From Methylocella silvestris BL2 (lineage in GTDB: Bacteria; Pseudomonadota; Alphaproteobacteria; Rhizobiales; Beijerinckiaceae), in the NCBI RefSeq assembly GCF_000021745.1, contig NC_011666.1:2180501-2244500 (forward strand): a stretch of DNA of 64,000 bases. Reading direction: 5' to 3'. A program made the translations under genes and the position numbers. Under the pieces are notes generated by a model. It did no database searches. It was not told the origin of the DNA and saw only the letters and a program-made list of their open reading frames with translations. Below are positions 50,598-59,042 of the stretch, piece by piece (the first letter of the stretch is position 1; each line of letters begins with the position of its first letter).

Positions 50598-50663
50598 ATG
50601 GGCAGGCCGTTCAGACCTGCCCGTCACCCCCTCTCTGCCGACGCGCGGCTTGTCGCGCCGCGC
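50598..50663 (+). promoter_or_regulatory. pufA-pufL intercistronic hairpins
   Basis: Two stem-loops lie between pufA and pufL: GGGCAGG (50600-50606) pairs with CCTGCCC (50616-50622), extendable by two base pairs; and GCGCGGC (50643-50649) pairs with GCCGCGC (50657-50663). In other purple bacteria hairpins at this position protect the pufBA message from 3' decay and raise LH1 over reaction-centre synthesis; the same role is inferred here. Confidence 0.7.
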
Positions 50664-50690
50664 CCGCCTTTCGTTGAGGAGGCTCCGCCG

Positions 50691-51515
50691 ATGGCGATGT
50701 TGAATTTCGAAAAGAAATATCGGGTTCGTGGCGGCACGCTGATCGGCGGCGATCTGTTCGACTTTTGGGTCGGGCCGTTCTTCGTCGGCTTTTTCGGCGT
50801 AACGACGATCTTCTTTGCGACGATCGGGACCGCGCTCATCATTTATGGCGCGTCGCTCGGACCGACATGGAACATCTGGCAGATCAGCATCGCGCCGCCG
50901 GACCTTTCCTACGGGCTGGCCTTGGCGCCGCTCAAGGAAGGCGGCCTCTGGCAAATCATAACGATGTGTGCGCTCGGCGCCTTCATCTCATGGGGACTGC
51001 GAGAGGTCGAGATATGCCGCAAGCTCGGCATCGGTCTTCACGTTCCCTTCGCATTCTCGGTGGCGATTTTCGCCTACGCCACGCTCGTGGTGTTCCGGCC
51101 GCTCGCCCTCGGCGCGTGGGGTCATGGCTTCCCATACGGAATCATCAGCCATCTCGATTGGGTGTCGAACGTCGGCTATCAATATCTGCACTTCCACTAC
51201 AATCCGGCCCATATGATCGCCGTCAGCTTTTTCTTCACGACGACTTTCGCGCTCGCGCTGCATGGCGGCGTGATCCTGTCCGCCATCAACCCGGGTCGCG
51301 GCGAGACGGTGAAGACGCCCGAGATCGAGAATGCCTTTTTTCGCGACGTGATGGGCTATTCGATCGGCACCATCGGCATTCATCGGCTCGGCCTCTTCCT
51401 GTCCCTTTCTGCAGGATTCTGGAGCGCCGTCTGCATCATAATCAGCGGGCCCCTTTGGACCCACGGCTGGCCCGAGTGGTGGGGCTGGTGGCTCAATCTT
51501 CCGATTTGGCGATAG
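50691..51515 (+). CDS. pufL: Photosynthetic reaction centre L subunit PufL
   Basis: This is the five-helix reaction-centre subunit binding the accessory and special-pair bacteriochlorophylls and the quinone QB. It has 274 residues from the ATG at 50691, preceded by [53 protein letters not shown]-like [20 protein letters not shown] and [11 protein letters not shown] at the end. An upstream extension to 50598 is spurious. Confidence 0.97.
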   Translation: MAMLNFEKKYRVRGGTLIGGDLFDFWVGPFFVGFFGVTTIFFATIGTALIIYGASLGPTWNIWQISIAPPDLSYGLALAPLKEGGLWQIITMCALGAFISWGLREVEICRKLGIGLHVPFAFSVAIFAYATLVVFRPLALGAWGHGFPYGIISHLDWVSNVGYQYLHFHYNPAHMIAVSFFFTTTFALALHGGVILSAINPGRGETVKTPEIENAFFRDVMGYSIGTIGIHRLGLFLSLSAGFWSAVCIIISGPLWTHGWPEWWGWWLNLPIWR

Positions 51516-51602
51516 AGCATGACGCCAAGACGTCGCAAATTCTTCGGACAGACATCATCCTCTAAATACTTGGAGTCGATCACATTTATGGTTTTTGACT
51601 GG
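51514..51602 (+). repeat. Dispersed palindromic repeat element between pufL and pufM
   Basis: AGAGcATGA at 51514-51522 and TCATcCTCT at 51555-51563 form a 50-bp imperfect palindrome, followed by an AT-rich tail (CTTGGAGTCGATCAC near 51573). The pattern resembles the small dispersed palindromes with a gagcatga...tcatgctc frame that are frequent in Hyphomicrobiales genomes. It fills most of the 126-bp gap between pufL and pufM, genes that overlap or nearly touch in most purple bacteria. The family assignment is from memory of the pattern, not from a search. Confidence 0.55.
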
Positions 51603-51641
51603 TAAGCCAGAACCATCGTGATCCAGGCGAGGAACGCCGCC

Positions 51642-52607
51642 ATGGCAGAATATCAAAACATCTTCACGCAGGTTCAGGTCCGCACGGCGCATGAGTTCGA
51701 ACCGGCCCTTCCGGTCGGCGCGTTGCCGCGCGAAGGCAAGCCATTCCTGTCCTACTGGCTCGGTAAGATCGGCGACGCGCAGGTCGGCCCGATCTATCTT
51801 GGCTACAGCGGCGTCATTTCGCTGCTGTTCGGCTTCATCGCCTTTGAAATCATCGGCCTCAACATGTGGGCTTCCGTGAACTGGAGTCCCATACAGTTCA
51901 TTCGGCAATTGCCCTGGCTCGCGCTGGAGCCGCCGTCGCCCAAATACGGCATTCACATTCCGCCGATGAGCGAAGGCGGATGGTGGCTTCTCGCCGGATT
52001 CTTCCTCACGCTTTCCATTCTCATCTGGTGGGCGCGCATTTATTTGCGGGCGCGCGAAATGAAGATGGGAACGCATGTCGCCTGGGCCTTCGCGGCGGCG
52101 ATCTGGCTGTACCTCGTCCTCGGCTTTATCCGTCCGCTGATGATGGGCAGCTGGTCGGAAGCCGTCCCGTTCGGCATCTTCCCGCACCTAGACTGGACCG
52201 CAGCCTTTTCCATCCGCTACGGCAATTTGTTCTATAATCCGTTCCACATGCTTTCGATCGTATTCCTCTATGGTTCGACGCTGCTGTTCGCCATGCACGC
52301 GGCGACCATCCTCGCGGTCAGCCGCTTCGGCGGCGAGCGCGAAATCGAGCAGGCGGTCGATCGTGGAACCGCCGCTGAACGGGCGGCGCTGTTCTGGCGC
52401 TGGACCATGGGTTTCAACGCCACAATGGAGTCCATTCACCGCTGGGCGTGGTGGTTTGCGGTCCTATGCCCGCTCACCGGCGGCATCGGCATTCTGCTCA
52501 CCGGCACGGTCGTAGACAATTGGTATCTTTGGGCGATCAAGCACGGCGTCGCTCCATCTTATCCGCATATCTTCCCGATCGTGCCAGATCCGGCTCTGAC
52601 GCAATAG
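51642..52607 (+). CDS. pufM: Photosynthetic reaction centre M subunit PufM
   Basis: PufM is the reaction-centre subunit holding QA and the non-haem iron site with PufL. It has 321 residues from the ATG at 51642: [80 protein letters not shown] and [20 protein letters not shown]. It is separated from pufL by an unusual 126-bp insert. GAGGAA lies about ten bases before the start. Confidence 0.97.
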   Translation: MAEYQNIFTQVQVRTAHEFEPALPVGALPREGKPFLSYWLGKIGDAQVGPIYLGYSGVISLLFGFIAFEIIGLNMWASVNWSPIQFIRQLPWLALEPPSPKYGIHIPPMSEGGWWLLAGFFLTLSILIWWARIYLRAREMKMGTHVAWAFAAAIWLYLVLGFIRPLMMGSWSEAVPFGIFPHLDWTAAFSIRYGNLFYNPFHMLSIVFLYGSTLLFAMHAATILAVSRFGGEREIEQAVDRGTAAERAALFWRWTMGFNATMESIHRWAWWFAVLCPLTGGIGILLTGTVVDNWYLWAIKHGVAPSYPHIFPIVPDPALTQ

Positions 52608-52615
52608 GCGCGGCA

Positions 52616-53632
52616 ATGAAAACAACAGCTCTTCTCTCGATTGCTGCGTTGACGATCTGCCTGTCGCTCGGCCTTGGCGGCTGCAAGGAGGATCGGCTGA
52701 CAGTAAAACAGACCGGCTTTCGCGGCCTCGGCATGGTCCAGATCAATGAGACGGCAGCTCTCGACGCAATCGCAGAGAGGAATCAGCTGCCTGATCCGAT
52801 CGATCCGGTGGAAAAAAGCGGAACACCGTCCTCCAAGGAATATCAGAACGTCAAGGTTCTGGGCGATCTCGACTCCAATGAGCTGATGCGCCTGATGACG
52901 GCGATCACGCAATGGGTCGCGCCGGAACAGGGCTGCAACTACTGCCACAATCCGGAAAATCTCGCCTCCGACGAGCTCTACACCAAGGTCGTCGCGCGGC
53001 GTATGATCCAGATGACCCAGCATATCAACGCTGACTGGACCAAGCATGTCGATGGCGTCGGCGTCACCTGTTATACCTGCCATCGCGGACATCCCGTCCC
53101 CGCCAATCTCTGGTTCAGCAATTCGGTCGCGGAAGCTCATGGCTTTTTCGGCTACAGTCCTGACGCAAAGAATCATCCGGGAAGCTTCATCGGTCTAGCC
53201 TCGCTGCAGAATGATCCATTCACGAAGCTTCTCGACTACTCTCAAGAGATCCGCGTGATCGGCAATACCGCGCTTCCGCAGAAGCCGGAGCGCCCCTCAA
53301 TCAAGCAGACCGAATTAACCTACGGGCTGATGATGCATATCTCGAAGGCGCTCGGGGTCAATTGCACCTTCTGTCACAACAGCCGCTCTTTCTTCGCCTG
53401 GGATCAGAGCACGCCGCAGCGCGCCACCGCCTGGTACGGCATCAGGATGGTGCGCGATCTCAACCACAATTTCCTGGAGCCGCTGAAGGCGAGTTTTCCG
53501 CCGGAGCGGCTCGGCGCTGGCGGCGACGTTCCTAAAATCAATTGCGCCACCTGCCATCAGGGCGAGAGCAAACCGCTCAACGGGGCGAGCATGATCAAGG
53601 ACTTTCCGGAACTGGCAGTCGTCGGCAAGTAA
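52616..53632 (+). CDS. pufC: Tetraheme reaction-centre cytochrome subunit PufC
   Basis: This membrane-anchored periplasmic cytochrome re-reduces the special pair. It has 338 residues. A lipoprotein signal ends in LGLGGC, so Cys23 is probably acylated. Four CXXCH haem sites are visible: CNYCH, CYTCH, CTFCH and CATCH, with Met ligands in neighbouring helices such as RRMIQMTQH. The ATG at 52616 lies eight bases after the pufM stop; a frame starting inside pufM was rejected. The presence of pufC and absence of pufX fit Rhodopseudomonas/Rhodoblastus-type clusters. Confidence 0.96.
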   Translation: MKTTALLSIAALTICLSLGLGGCKEDRLTVKQTGFRGLGMVQINETAALDAIAERNQLPDPIDPVEKSGTPSSKEYQNVKVLGDLDSNELMRLMTAITQWVAPEQGCNYCHNPENLASDELYTKVVARRMIQMTQHINADWTKHVDGVGVTCYTCHRGHPVPANLWFSNSVAEAHGFFGYSPDAKNHPGSFIGLASLQNDPFTKLLDYSQEIRVIGNTALPQKPERPSIKQTELTYGLMMHISKALGVNCTFCHNSRSFFAWDQSTPQRATAWYGIRMVRDLNHNFLEPLKASFPPERLGAGGDVPKINCATCHQGESKPLNGASMIKDFPELAVVGK

Positions 53633-53656
53633 CCCTACTCTTCGAACCTTTATTTT

Positions 53657-53700
53657 GACGCATGATGTTGGTCGCAAGAAGTCTGCAACATTTAGGCGTC
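53657..53700 (+). terminator. Two-step hairpin after pufC
   Basis: GACGC (53657-53661) pairs with GCGTC (53696-53700) and, inside it, ATGTTG (53665-53670) pairs with CAACAT (53686-53691). It lies in the 99-bp gap between pufC and bchG. It could stabilise the 3' end of the puf message or attenuate transcription into bchG. There is no T run, so it is not a classic terminator. Confidence 0.35.
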
Positions 53701-53731
53701 GCGCTCCAGCGCAAACTAAACGGCGGACCGT

Positions 53732-54661
53732 ATGACCATCGAACTGCCACATGGCGACGAAGCCAGCGCCGCAACAGCTCTGCCTCGCCCCGGGGCGGTG
53801 CTTGAACTGCTGAAGCCCGTCACCTGGTTCCCGCCCATGTGGGCGTTTGGTTGCGGGGTCGCCTCGCAGCCTGGCCCGGTCGGCGCCAGAATTGGCGTGA
53901 TCCTCTCCGGGATCGTGCTAGCGGGACCGCTTGTGTGCGCGACCAGCCAGGCTGTCAATGATTGGTTCGACAGACATGTCGACGCCATCAACGAACCTGG
54001 CCGTCCGATCCCGTCAGGACGCGTGCCGGGGCGTTGGGGCCTCGGCATCGCCTGCGGCTGGACCCTTCTTTCTCTGTTCGTCGCCGCGCTGATCGGGGTT
54101 TGGGTTTTCGTCGCCGCCGCGCTTGGGCTTGCGCTCGCCTGGGCCTATAGCGCTCCGCCGCTGCGGCTGAAGCAGAATGGCTGGTTCGGCAATAGCGCCT
54201 GCGCGCTCTGCTATGAGGGCCTCGCCTGGGTCACGGGCGCCGCGGTCATGGCCGACGGCGCCTTGCCGGACTGGCGGATTTTCATCATCGCCTTTCTCTA
54301 CAGCGCCGGCGCGCATGGCATCATGACGCTGAATGATTTCAAATCCGTCGAGGGCGACCGCCGGATGGGAATCGGTTCGCTGCCTGCGCTCCTCGGCGTC
54401 GAGCGGGCGGCCCGCGTCGCCTGTATTTTCATGGCGATCCCGCAGATCTTCGTCGTCGCCCTGTTGACGCTTTGGGGGTGCCCGGTCCACGCCATCATCA
54501 TCCTGCTGGCGCTGATTGCTCAATGCCTGCTGATGCCGCGGCTGCTTGAAAATCCCCGCGCGAGGGCGCCCTGGTACAATGGGACCGGCGTCACGCTTTA
54601 TGTTCTCGGCATGCTTGTCAGCGCCTTCGCCTTGCGCTCCATTCTGGCCGGAGGCGCATAA
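53732..54661 (+). CDS. bchG: Bacteriochlorophyll synthase BchG (geranylgeranyl/phytyl transferase)
   Basis: BchG esterifies bacteriochlorophyllide a with geranylgeranyl diphosphate. The 309-residue UbiA-family membrane protein has the diphosphate-binding motif VNDWFDRHVDAINEPGRPIP, the helix LAWAYSAPPLRLKQNGWFGN and the second Asp-rich motif MTLNDFKSVEGDRRMGI. Stop and next start overlap (TAATG). It opens the bchG-ORF428-bchP tail of the superoperon. Confidence 0.96.
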   Translation: MTIELPHGDEASAATALPRPGAVLELLKPVTWFPPMWAFGCGVASQPGPVGARIGVILSGIVLAGPLVCATSQAVNDWFDRHVDAINEPGRPIPSGRVPGRWGLGIACGWTLLSLFVAALIGVWVFVAAALGLALAWAYSAPPLRLKQNGWFGNSACALCYEGLAWVTGAAVMADGALPDWRIFIIAFLYSAGAHGIMTLNDFKSVEGDRRMGIGSLPALLGVERAARVACIFMAIPQIFVVALLTLWGCPVHAIIILLALIAQCLLMPRLLENPRARAPWYNGTGVTLYVLGMLVSAFALRSILAGGA

Positions 54662-56028
54662 TGAACGCGGGGCTTGGCTGGCTCAAGATCATGCGGCTTG
54701 GCCTCGTGCAGGCCTCCCTCGGCGCCCTCGTGGTACTGACGACCTCGACCATGAACCGCGTGATGGTGGTCGAACTCGCCTTGCCCGCGATGCTGCCCGG
54801 CGCGCTTGTGGCTTTGCATTATGCATTGCAGGCGCTGCGGCCGCGCTGGGGGTATGGCTCGGACCTTGGCGGCAGGCGCACGCCGTGGATTGTCGGAGGC
54901 GTCGGTCTGCTTGCTCTTGGCTGCGTCGGCGCCGCGCTCGCCATCTGGCTGATGGCGATCAATCTTGTCCTCGGCGCGGCGCTCGCAGTCATCTGCTTTG
55001 CCTTGATCGGCGTCGGCGTCGGCGCCGCCGGCACCTCCCTCCTGGCGCTGCTGGCGGCGGAGACCGCGCCGGAGCGCCGCGCGGCGGCGGCGACTATCGT
55101 CTGGATCATGATGATTTTCGGCTTCGTCGTCACGACCGTCAGCGTCGGACATTGGCTCGATCCCTATACGCCGGAGCGGCTCCTCGCCGCTGCCTCTTGC
55201 GTCGCTGCGGCGGCGATCATCGTCAGCGCGCTCGCCATGTGGCGGATCGAGCCGCCCCGGAGGCCCTTTACAGGACGGTTCGTTGAGAGCAAGCCGCCCG
55301 CGATGCCGTTCCACCACGCCCTCGCGGATGTGTGGTCCGAAGCAGAAGCACCTCGCTTCACTATCTTCATTTTCGTCTCGATGCTCGCCTATAGCGCGGA
55401 AGAATTGATCCTCGATCCGTTCTCCGGCGCAATATTCGGCTATTCGCCAGGCGCCTCGACAAAGCTCTCAGGCGTGCTGCATGGCGGCGTGCTCGCTGGC
55501 ATGATCCTTGTGGCGCTGGCAGGAAGCGGATTTGCCGGAAAGCGGCTGCAATCGCTACGCGGATGGTCGATTGGCGGCTGCATCGGATCGGCGCTCGCGC
55601 TGATCTCCCTCGTCTTCGCCGCTCTTTCCGGCGGAGACTGGCCTCTGCGGACCTCGGCCTTCGCGCTTGGCATGGCCAACGGCGCTTTTTCGATCGCCGC
55701 GATCGGTTCGATGATGAGTCTCGCCGGACTCGGACGTCCCGGTCGCGAGGGCGTCCGCATGGGGCTTTGGGGCGCCGCGCAGGGACTTGCGTTCGGGCTC
55801 GGCGGACTGTGCAGCGCGGGCGCGAGCGATTTTTTCCGCGCCATATTCGCCTCGCAGGGATCAGCCTATGCGCTGGTTTTCGCAGCGGAGGCCGTCTTGT
55901 TCCTGTTCGCCGCCGCAATCGCCGCGAGCTTGCAGGCGAACGCGCCGGGACAAAAAACGAAGGCGTCCGGCTTCAATTCCTTTCGGACTCTTTCTGGCGC
56001 GGCGCCGAGGGCCGTCAATCAACGGTGA
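54661..56028 (+). CDS. BCH2/PucC-family MFS protein (ORF428 type)
   Basis: This membrane protein of about 12 helices and 455 residues is a paralogue of LhaA: LKIMRLGLVQASLGALVVLT, STMNRVMVVELALPAMLPGA and RPRWGYGSDLGGRRTPWIVG match the family's helix 1-3 region. Between bchG and bchP this position is always held by the ORF428/BCH2 gene, once called a 44.5 kDa bacteriochlorophyll synthase subunit. It probably handles bacteriochlorophyll or its precursors in the membrane. Confidence 0.92.
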   Translation: MNAGLGWLKIMRLGLVQASLGALVVLTTSTMNRVMVVELALPAMLPGALVALHYALQALRPRWGYGSDLGGRRTPWIVGGVGLLALGCVGAALAIWLMAINLVLGAALAVICFALIGVGVGAAGTSLLALLAAETAPERRAAAATIVWIMMIFGFVVTTVSVGHWLDPYTPERLLAAASCVAAAAIIVSALAMWRIEPPRRPFTGRFVESKPPAMPFHHALADVWSEAEAPRFTIFIFVSMLAYSAEELILDPFSGAIFGYSPGASTKLSGVLHGGVLAGMILVALAGSGFAGKRLQSLRGWSIGGCIGSALALISLVFAALSGGDWPLRTSAFALGMANGAFSIAAIGSMMSLAGLGRPGREGVRMGLWGAAQGLAFGLGGLCSAGASDFFRAIFASQGSAYALVFAAEAVLFLFAAAIAASLQANAPGQKTKASGFNSFRTLSGAAPRAVNQR

Positions 56029-56030
56029 GC

Positions 56031-57233
56031 ATGATGAAAGAGCTTGAAACCTTTGACGTCGTCGTGGTCGGAGGCGGCCCTTCAGGCGCTACCGCCGCGC
56101 ATGATCTCGCCTGCGCCGGGCGCAAGGTTCTGCTGCTCGACCGGGCCGGCCGCATCAAGCCCTGCGGCGGCGCGATCCCGCCGCGCCTCATGCGCGATTT
56201 TGACATTCCAGCTCACCTTCTCGTCGCCCGCATCAATTGCGCGCGCATGGTGTCGCCTTCCGGCAAGCGCGTCGATATGCCGATCGAAGGCGGCTATGTC
56301 GGCATGATCGATCGCGAAGTCTTTGACGAATGGCTGCGCGCGCGCGCCGAAGCCGCGGGCGCCCTGCGGCGCACGGGCGCGTTCGAGCGCTTTTCGCGCG
56401 GCGAGGACGACGTCGCCATTGTTCAATTTCGCACGCGTGACGCGAAGGGCGCCGAGACCTTCGAGCGCGTGCGGGCGCAAAGCGTGATCGGCGCGGACGG
56501 CGCCCTCTCGCTCGTCGCGCGGCAGGCGGTTCCGCACGCCGGCCAGCCGAAATATGTGTTCGCCTATCACGAGATCATCCGCTCTCCGGAGAAGCGGAGC
56601 GAGGATTACGATGCGGCGCGCTGCGACGTCATCTATCGCGGCGCGATCTCCCCGGATTTCTATTCCTGGATTTTTCCGCATGGCGCCACCGCCAGCGTCG
56701 GAACCGGAACGGCGCGCAAGGGCCTTTCGCTCAAGGATGCCGTGAAAACGCTGCGGCAGGCGACAGGGCTTGGAGGCGCCGAGACGCTGCGCCGGGAAGG
56801 CGCCCCCATTCCGCTGCGTCCGCTGCGCCGCTGGGACAATGGCCGCGACGTGGTTCTTGCCGGAGACGCCGCAGGCGTCGTCGCACCGGCCTCGGGCGAG
56901 GGCATCTACTACGCCATGGTCGGCGGACGCTACGCCGCCGAGGCGGTCGAAGCGCTTCTGGCGACGGGCGACGCGCGGGCGCTGAAACGCGCCCGCAGCC
57001 GCTTCATGAAAGAGCACGGACGAGTGTTTTGGATTTTGGGAATCATGCAATATTTCTGGTACGGCAGCGATAAGAGGCGCGAAAGCTTCGTCAAGATCTG
57101 CGAGGATCGCGACGTTCAAAGGCTGACATTCGACGCCTATATGAACAAGCAGCTGAGGCGCGCCGACCCGATGGCGCATGTGCGCATCTTCTTCAAGGAT
57201 CTCGCCCATTTGTTCGGCCTGGCGCGCGCATGA
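56031..57233 (+). CDS. bchP: Geranylgeranyl reductase BchP
   Basis: BchP reduces the geranylgeranyl tail of bacteriochlorophyll to phytyl. The 400-residue flavoprotein has VVVGGGPSGATAAHDLACAG, GAIPPRLMRDFDIPAHLLVA, GADGALSLVARQAVP and the C-terminal FAD motif VVLAGDAAGVVAPASGEGIY. The start is the ATG ATG at 56031, two bases after the ORF428 stop. The stop overlaps tspO. Confidence 0.95.
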   Translation: MMKELETFDVVVVGGGPSGATAAHDLACAGRKVLLLDRAGRIKPCGGAIPPRLMRDFDIPAHLLVARINCARMVSPSGKRVDMPIEGGYVGMIDREVFDEWLRARAEAAGALRRTGAFERFSRGEDDVAIVQFRTRDAKGAETFERVRAQSVIGADGALSLVARQAVPHAGQPKYVFAYHEIIRSPEKRSEDYDAARCDVIYRGAISPDFYSWIFPHGATASVGTGTARKGLSLKDAVKTLRQATGLGGAETLRREGAPIPLRPLRRWDNGRDVVLAGDAAGVVAPASGEGIYYAMVGGRYAAEAVEALLATGDARALKRARSRFMKEHGRVFWILGIMQYFWYGSDKRRESFVKICEDRDVQRLTFDAYMNKQLRRADPMAHVRIFFKDLAHLFGLARA

Positions 57234-57787
57234 GCTGGACAGTGGGGCGAGACGCGGACCAACAGATGAGCGAGCCTCTTGGCCAATCGTCGGCGGGTTT
57301 CCCGCGCTGGAAGCCGGTCCTCGTCGCGGGCCTTGCCGGCGCGCTTGTTCTTTTTATCGGCGGCACAATCACCGACATCGGGCCCTGGTATCACAGCCTG
57401 CGCAAGCCCTCCTGGCAACCGCCGGACTGGCTGTTCGGTCCGGCCTGGACGGTGATTTTCATTCTCGTCACGCTCGCCGCCGCGAAGGCGTGGCAGGGCG
57501 CGGGCGGGCGCGAAAACCGCCACTGGGTTCTCGGCCTCTTCGCCCTCAACGGCTTCCTCAACATCATGTGGAGCGTGTTCTTTTTCCGGCTTCAACGTCC
57601 GGATTGGGCGCTTCTCGAAGTAGCGTTGCTGTGGCTTTCGATCCTGATGCTGATCGTGTTTTTCTGGCGGCGGACGCAGGCCGCGAGCCTGTTGCTCACG
57701 CCCTATCTGGCTTGGGTCAGTTTCGCAGCGGCGCTTAACCTTGCGGTCGTCATGCTTAACGGCGCCGGCGCCGCGCATGTCTCATAG
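57230..57787 (+). CDS. tspO: TspO/MBR family tryptophan-rich sensory protein
   Basis: This five-helix membrane protein of 185 residues has WYHSLRKPSWQPPDWLFGPA, the tryptophan-rich signature, and NFLNIMWS-like NGFLNIMWSVFFFRLQRPDW. TspO binds porphyrins and in Rhodobacter modulates photosynthesis gene expression and porphyrin export in response to oxygen. The ATG overlaps the bchP stop; an ATG at 57266 is an alternative start that removes 12 non-conserved residues. Confidence 0.92.
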   Translation: MSWTVGRDADQQMSEPLGQSSAGFPRWKPVLVAGLAGALVLFIGGTITDIGPWYHSLRKPSWQPPDWLFGPAWTVIFILVTLAAAKAWQGAGGRENRHWVLGLFALNGFLNIMWSVFFFRLQRPDWALLEVALLWLSILMLIVFFWRRTQAASLLLTPYLAWVSFAAALNLAVVMLNGAGAAHVS

Positions 57788-57795
57788 GACGCCAT

Positions 57796-58065
57796 ATGGC
57801 CGATTTATTTTCGAGCGGGCGCCTCGCCGATCTGATCCTGATCCTGATGGCGGGCGAGGCGGCGTTTTTTCTTCTGTACCGGCGGGCCGGCGGCGGGGGC
57901 TTCCTGTTGAACCTCCTGTCCGGCTTTTGCCTGATCCTCGCACTGCGCGCCTCCCTGTCCGGCCTGTGGTGGGGCTGGATGGGGATTTTTCTGGCCGCGG
58001 GCGGACTTGCCCACGCCGCCGACGTGGCGCGCTGGTGGCGCAGGCGGGAAAACGGAAGGAGCTAG
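57796..58065 (+). CDS. Small membrane protein (89 aa), antisense to the bchO tail
   Basis: The 89-residue protein has about three hydrophobic helices (LADLILILMAGEAAFFLLYR; LLNLLSGFCLILALRASLSG; WWGWMGIFLAAGGLAHAADV). It follows tspO by eight bases in the same direction. It lies entirely opposite the C-terminal tail of the bchO frame; since that tail is low complexity, this gene is likely the real one. Similar small membrane proteins at this spot have no assigned function. Confidence 0.7.
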   Translation: MADLFSSGRLADLILILMAGEAAFFLLYRRAGGGGFLLNLLSGFCLILALRASLSGLWWGWMGIFLAAGGLAHAADVARWWRRRENGRS

Positions 58066-58959
58066 CGACGCTGACCCGGCCTGATACTGTTCGATCGCCG
58101 CCACGATGAGGTCGAACGCTTCTTCCGGACGCTCCTCATGCAGAAGATGACCGCCGCGGCGCAGGATGATCTTGCGCGATCCCGGAACGAGGCCGGCGGC
58201 GGCGTGGGCGTCCCTGACCGGTATCGCGCGATCATCCTCAGTCGCGACAAGCACGAGGTGGGAGTCGAGCCGCGGCAGGTCGCGCCGCAAGCTTTTGAGA
58301 TCCCAATGCGCCATCATGCCGAGCGTCGCGCCGACGTGGCCGGCATTACGGAACAGACGTGCGTAGAACTCGACGCCGCGCCTGTCGAGATGGGCGCCGA
58401 CGTTTCTGAGCGTGCGCTCCACCGAGCTCCGGTCCGACGCCAGCCACGCGAAAAGTCTTGGCGCTGGAATGAGCGTGTTTTTGAACATCATTTTCGCCAG
58501 CGGCGAAAACACCCGGCCGGCAAAGCCGTCGAACGGCAGCAGCGCGCCATTGAGGCTGAACAGGAGCCGCGGCTCGATCGCGCGCTCAAGGCGCATGCGG
58601 CACAGGATCGCCGCCCCCGCCGAATGGCCGGCGGCATATGTTGGGTCCACGTCCAGCGCGGCGACAAGGGACGAGACCGCTTTGGCCATGCCGTCCGTCG
58701 ACATGTCGCGCGGGCGAGGCGCCTGCGTGAAGCCATGGCCGGGAAGGTCGGGCGCGACGATCGTAAAACGGCGCGCCAGCAAAGGCGCGAGATCGCGCCA
58801 CGAATGCGTCGAGGAGCCCGCGCCATGCAACAGCAGCAGAACAGGGCCATCGCCCATTATTTGCACGTGCCAGCGCAACTCTCCGGCCGTGACGAAGCGG
58901 CTCGTCGCACGGTTCGGCCAGTCGGCGCCGTCCTTGTCCCAGTCCAGTCGGTCCGACAC
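57805..58959 (-). CDS. bchO: BchO, alpha/beta-hydrolase-fold protein of the Mg-chelatase locus
   Basis: BchO is an alpha/beta-hydrolase-fold protein linked to magnesium chelation, of uncertain reaction. Recognisable blocks are LLLLHGAGSSTHSWRDLAPL, VAPDLPGHGFTQAPRPRDMS, the elbow YAAGHSAGAAILCRM, ATEDDRAIPVRDAHAAAGLV and GGHLLHEERPEEAFDLI. Homology ends near residue 300 (about 58060), but no stop codon follows until 57805, giving 384 residues with a Pro/Gly/Gln-rich tail. The start is a GTG. It is downstream of bchID, separated by a plus-strand gene. Confidence 0.88.
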   Translation of the reverse strand: MSDRLDWDKDGADWPNRATSRFVTAGELRWHVQIMGDGPVLLLLHGAGSSTHSWRDLAPLLARRFTIVAPDLPGHGFTQAPRPRDMSTDGMAKAVSSLVAALDVDPTYAAGHSAGAAILCRMRLERAIEPRLLFSLNGALLPFDGFAGRVFSPLAKMMFKNTLIPAPRLFAWLASDRSSVERTLRNVGAHLDRRGVEFYARLFRNAGHVGATLGMMAHWDLKSLRRDLPRLDSHLVLVATEDDRAIPVRDAHAAAGLVPGSRKIILRRGGHLLHEERPEEAFDLIVAAIEQYQAGSASLAPSVFPPAPPARHVGGVGKSARGQKNPHPAPPQAGQGGAQCEDQAKAGQEVQQEAPAAGPPVQKKKRRLARHQDQDQIGEAPARK

Positions 58960-59042
58960 CGCGCTTCAGCCTCCCGCATCGCCGCGAGGCCAGCCTGCAT
59001 CATCCGCGATCATTCGCCAAATTCCCGCGCCCGACCCGCCGC

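Noticed and set aside
54598-55317. 239-codon minus-strand frame opposite ORF428
   Set aside because: Antisense to a conserved membrane protein; charged, low-complexity sequence with no supporting features.
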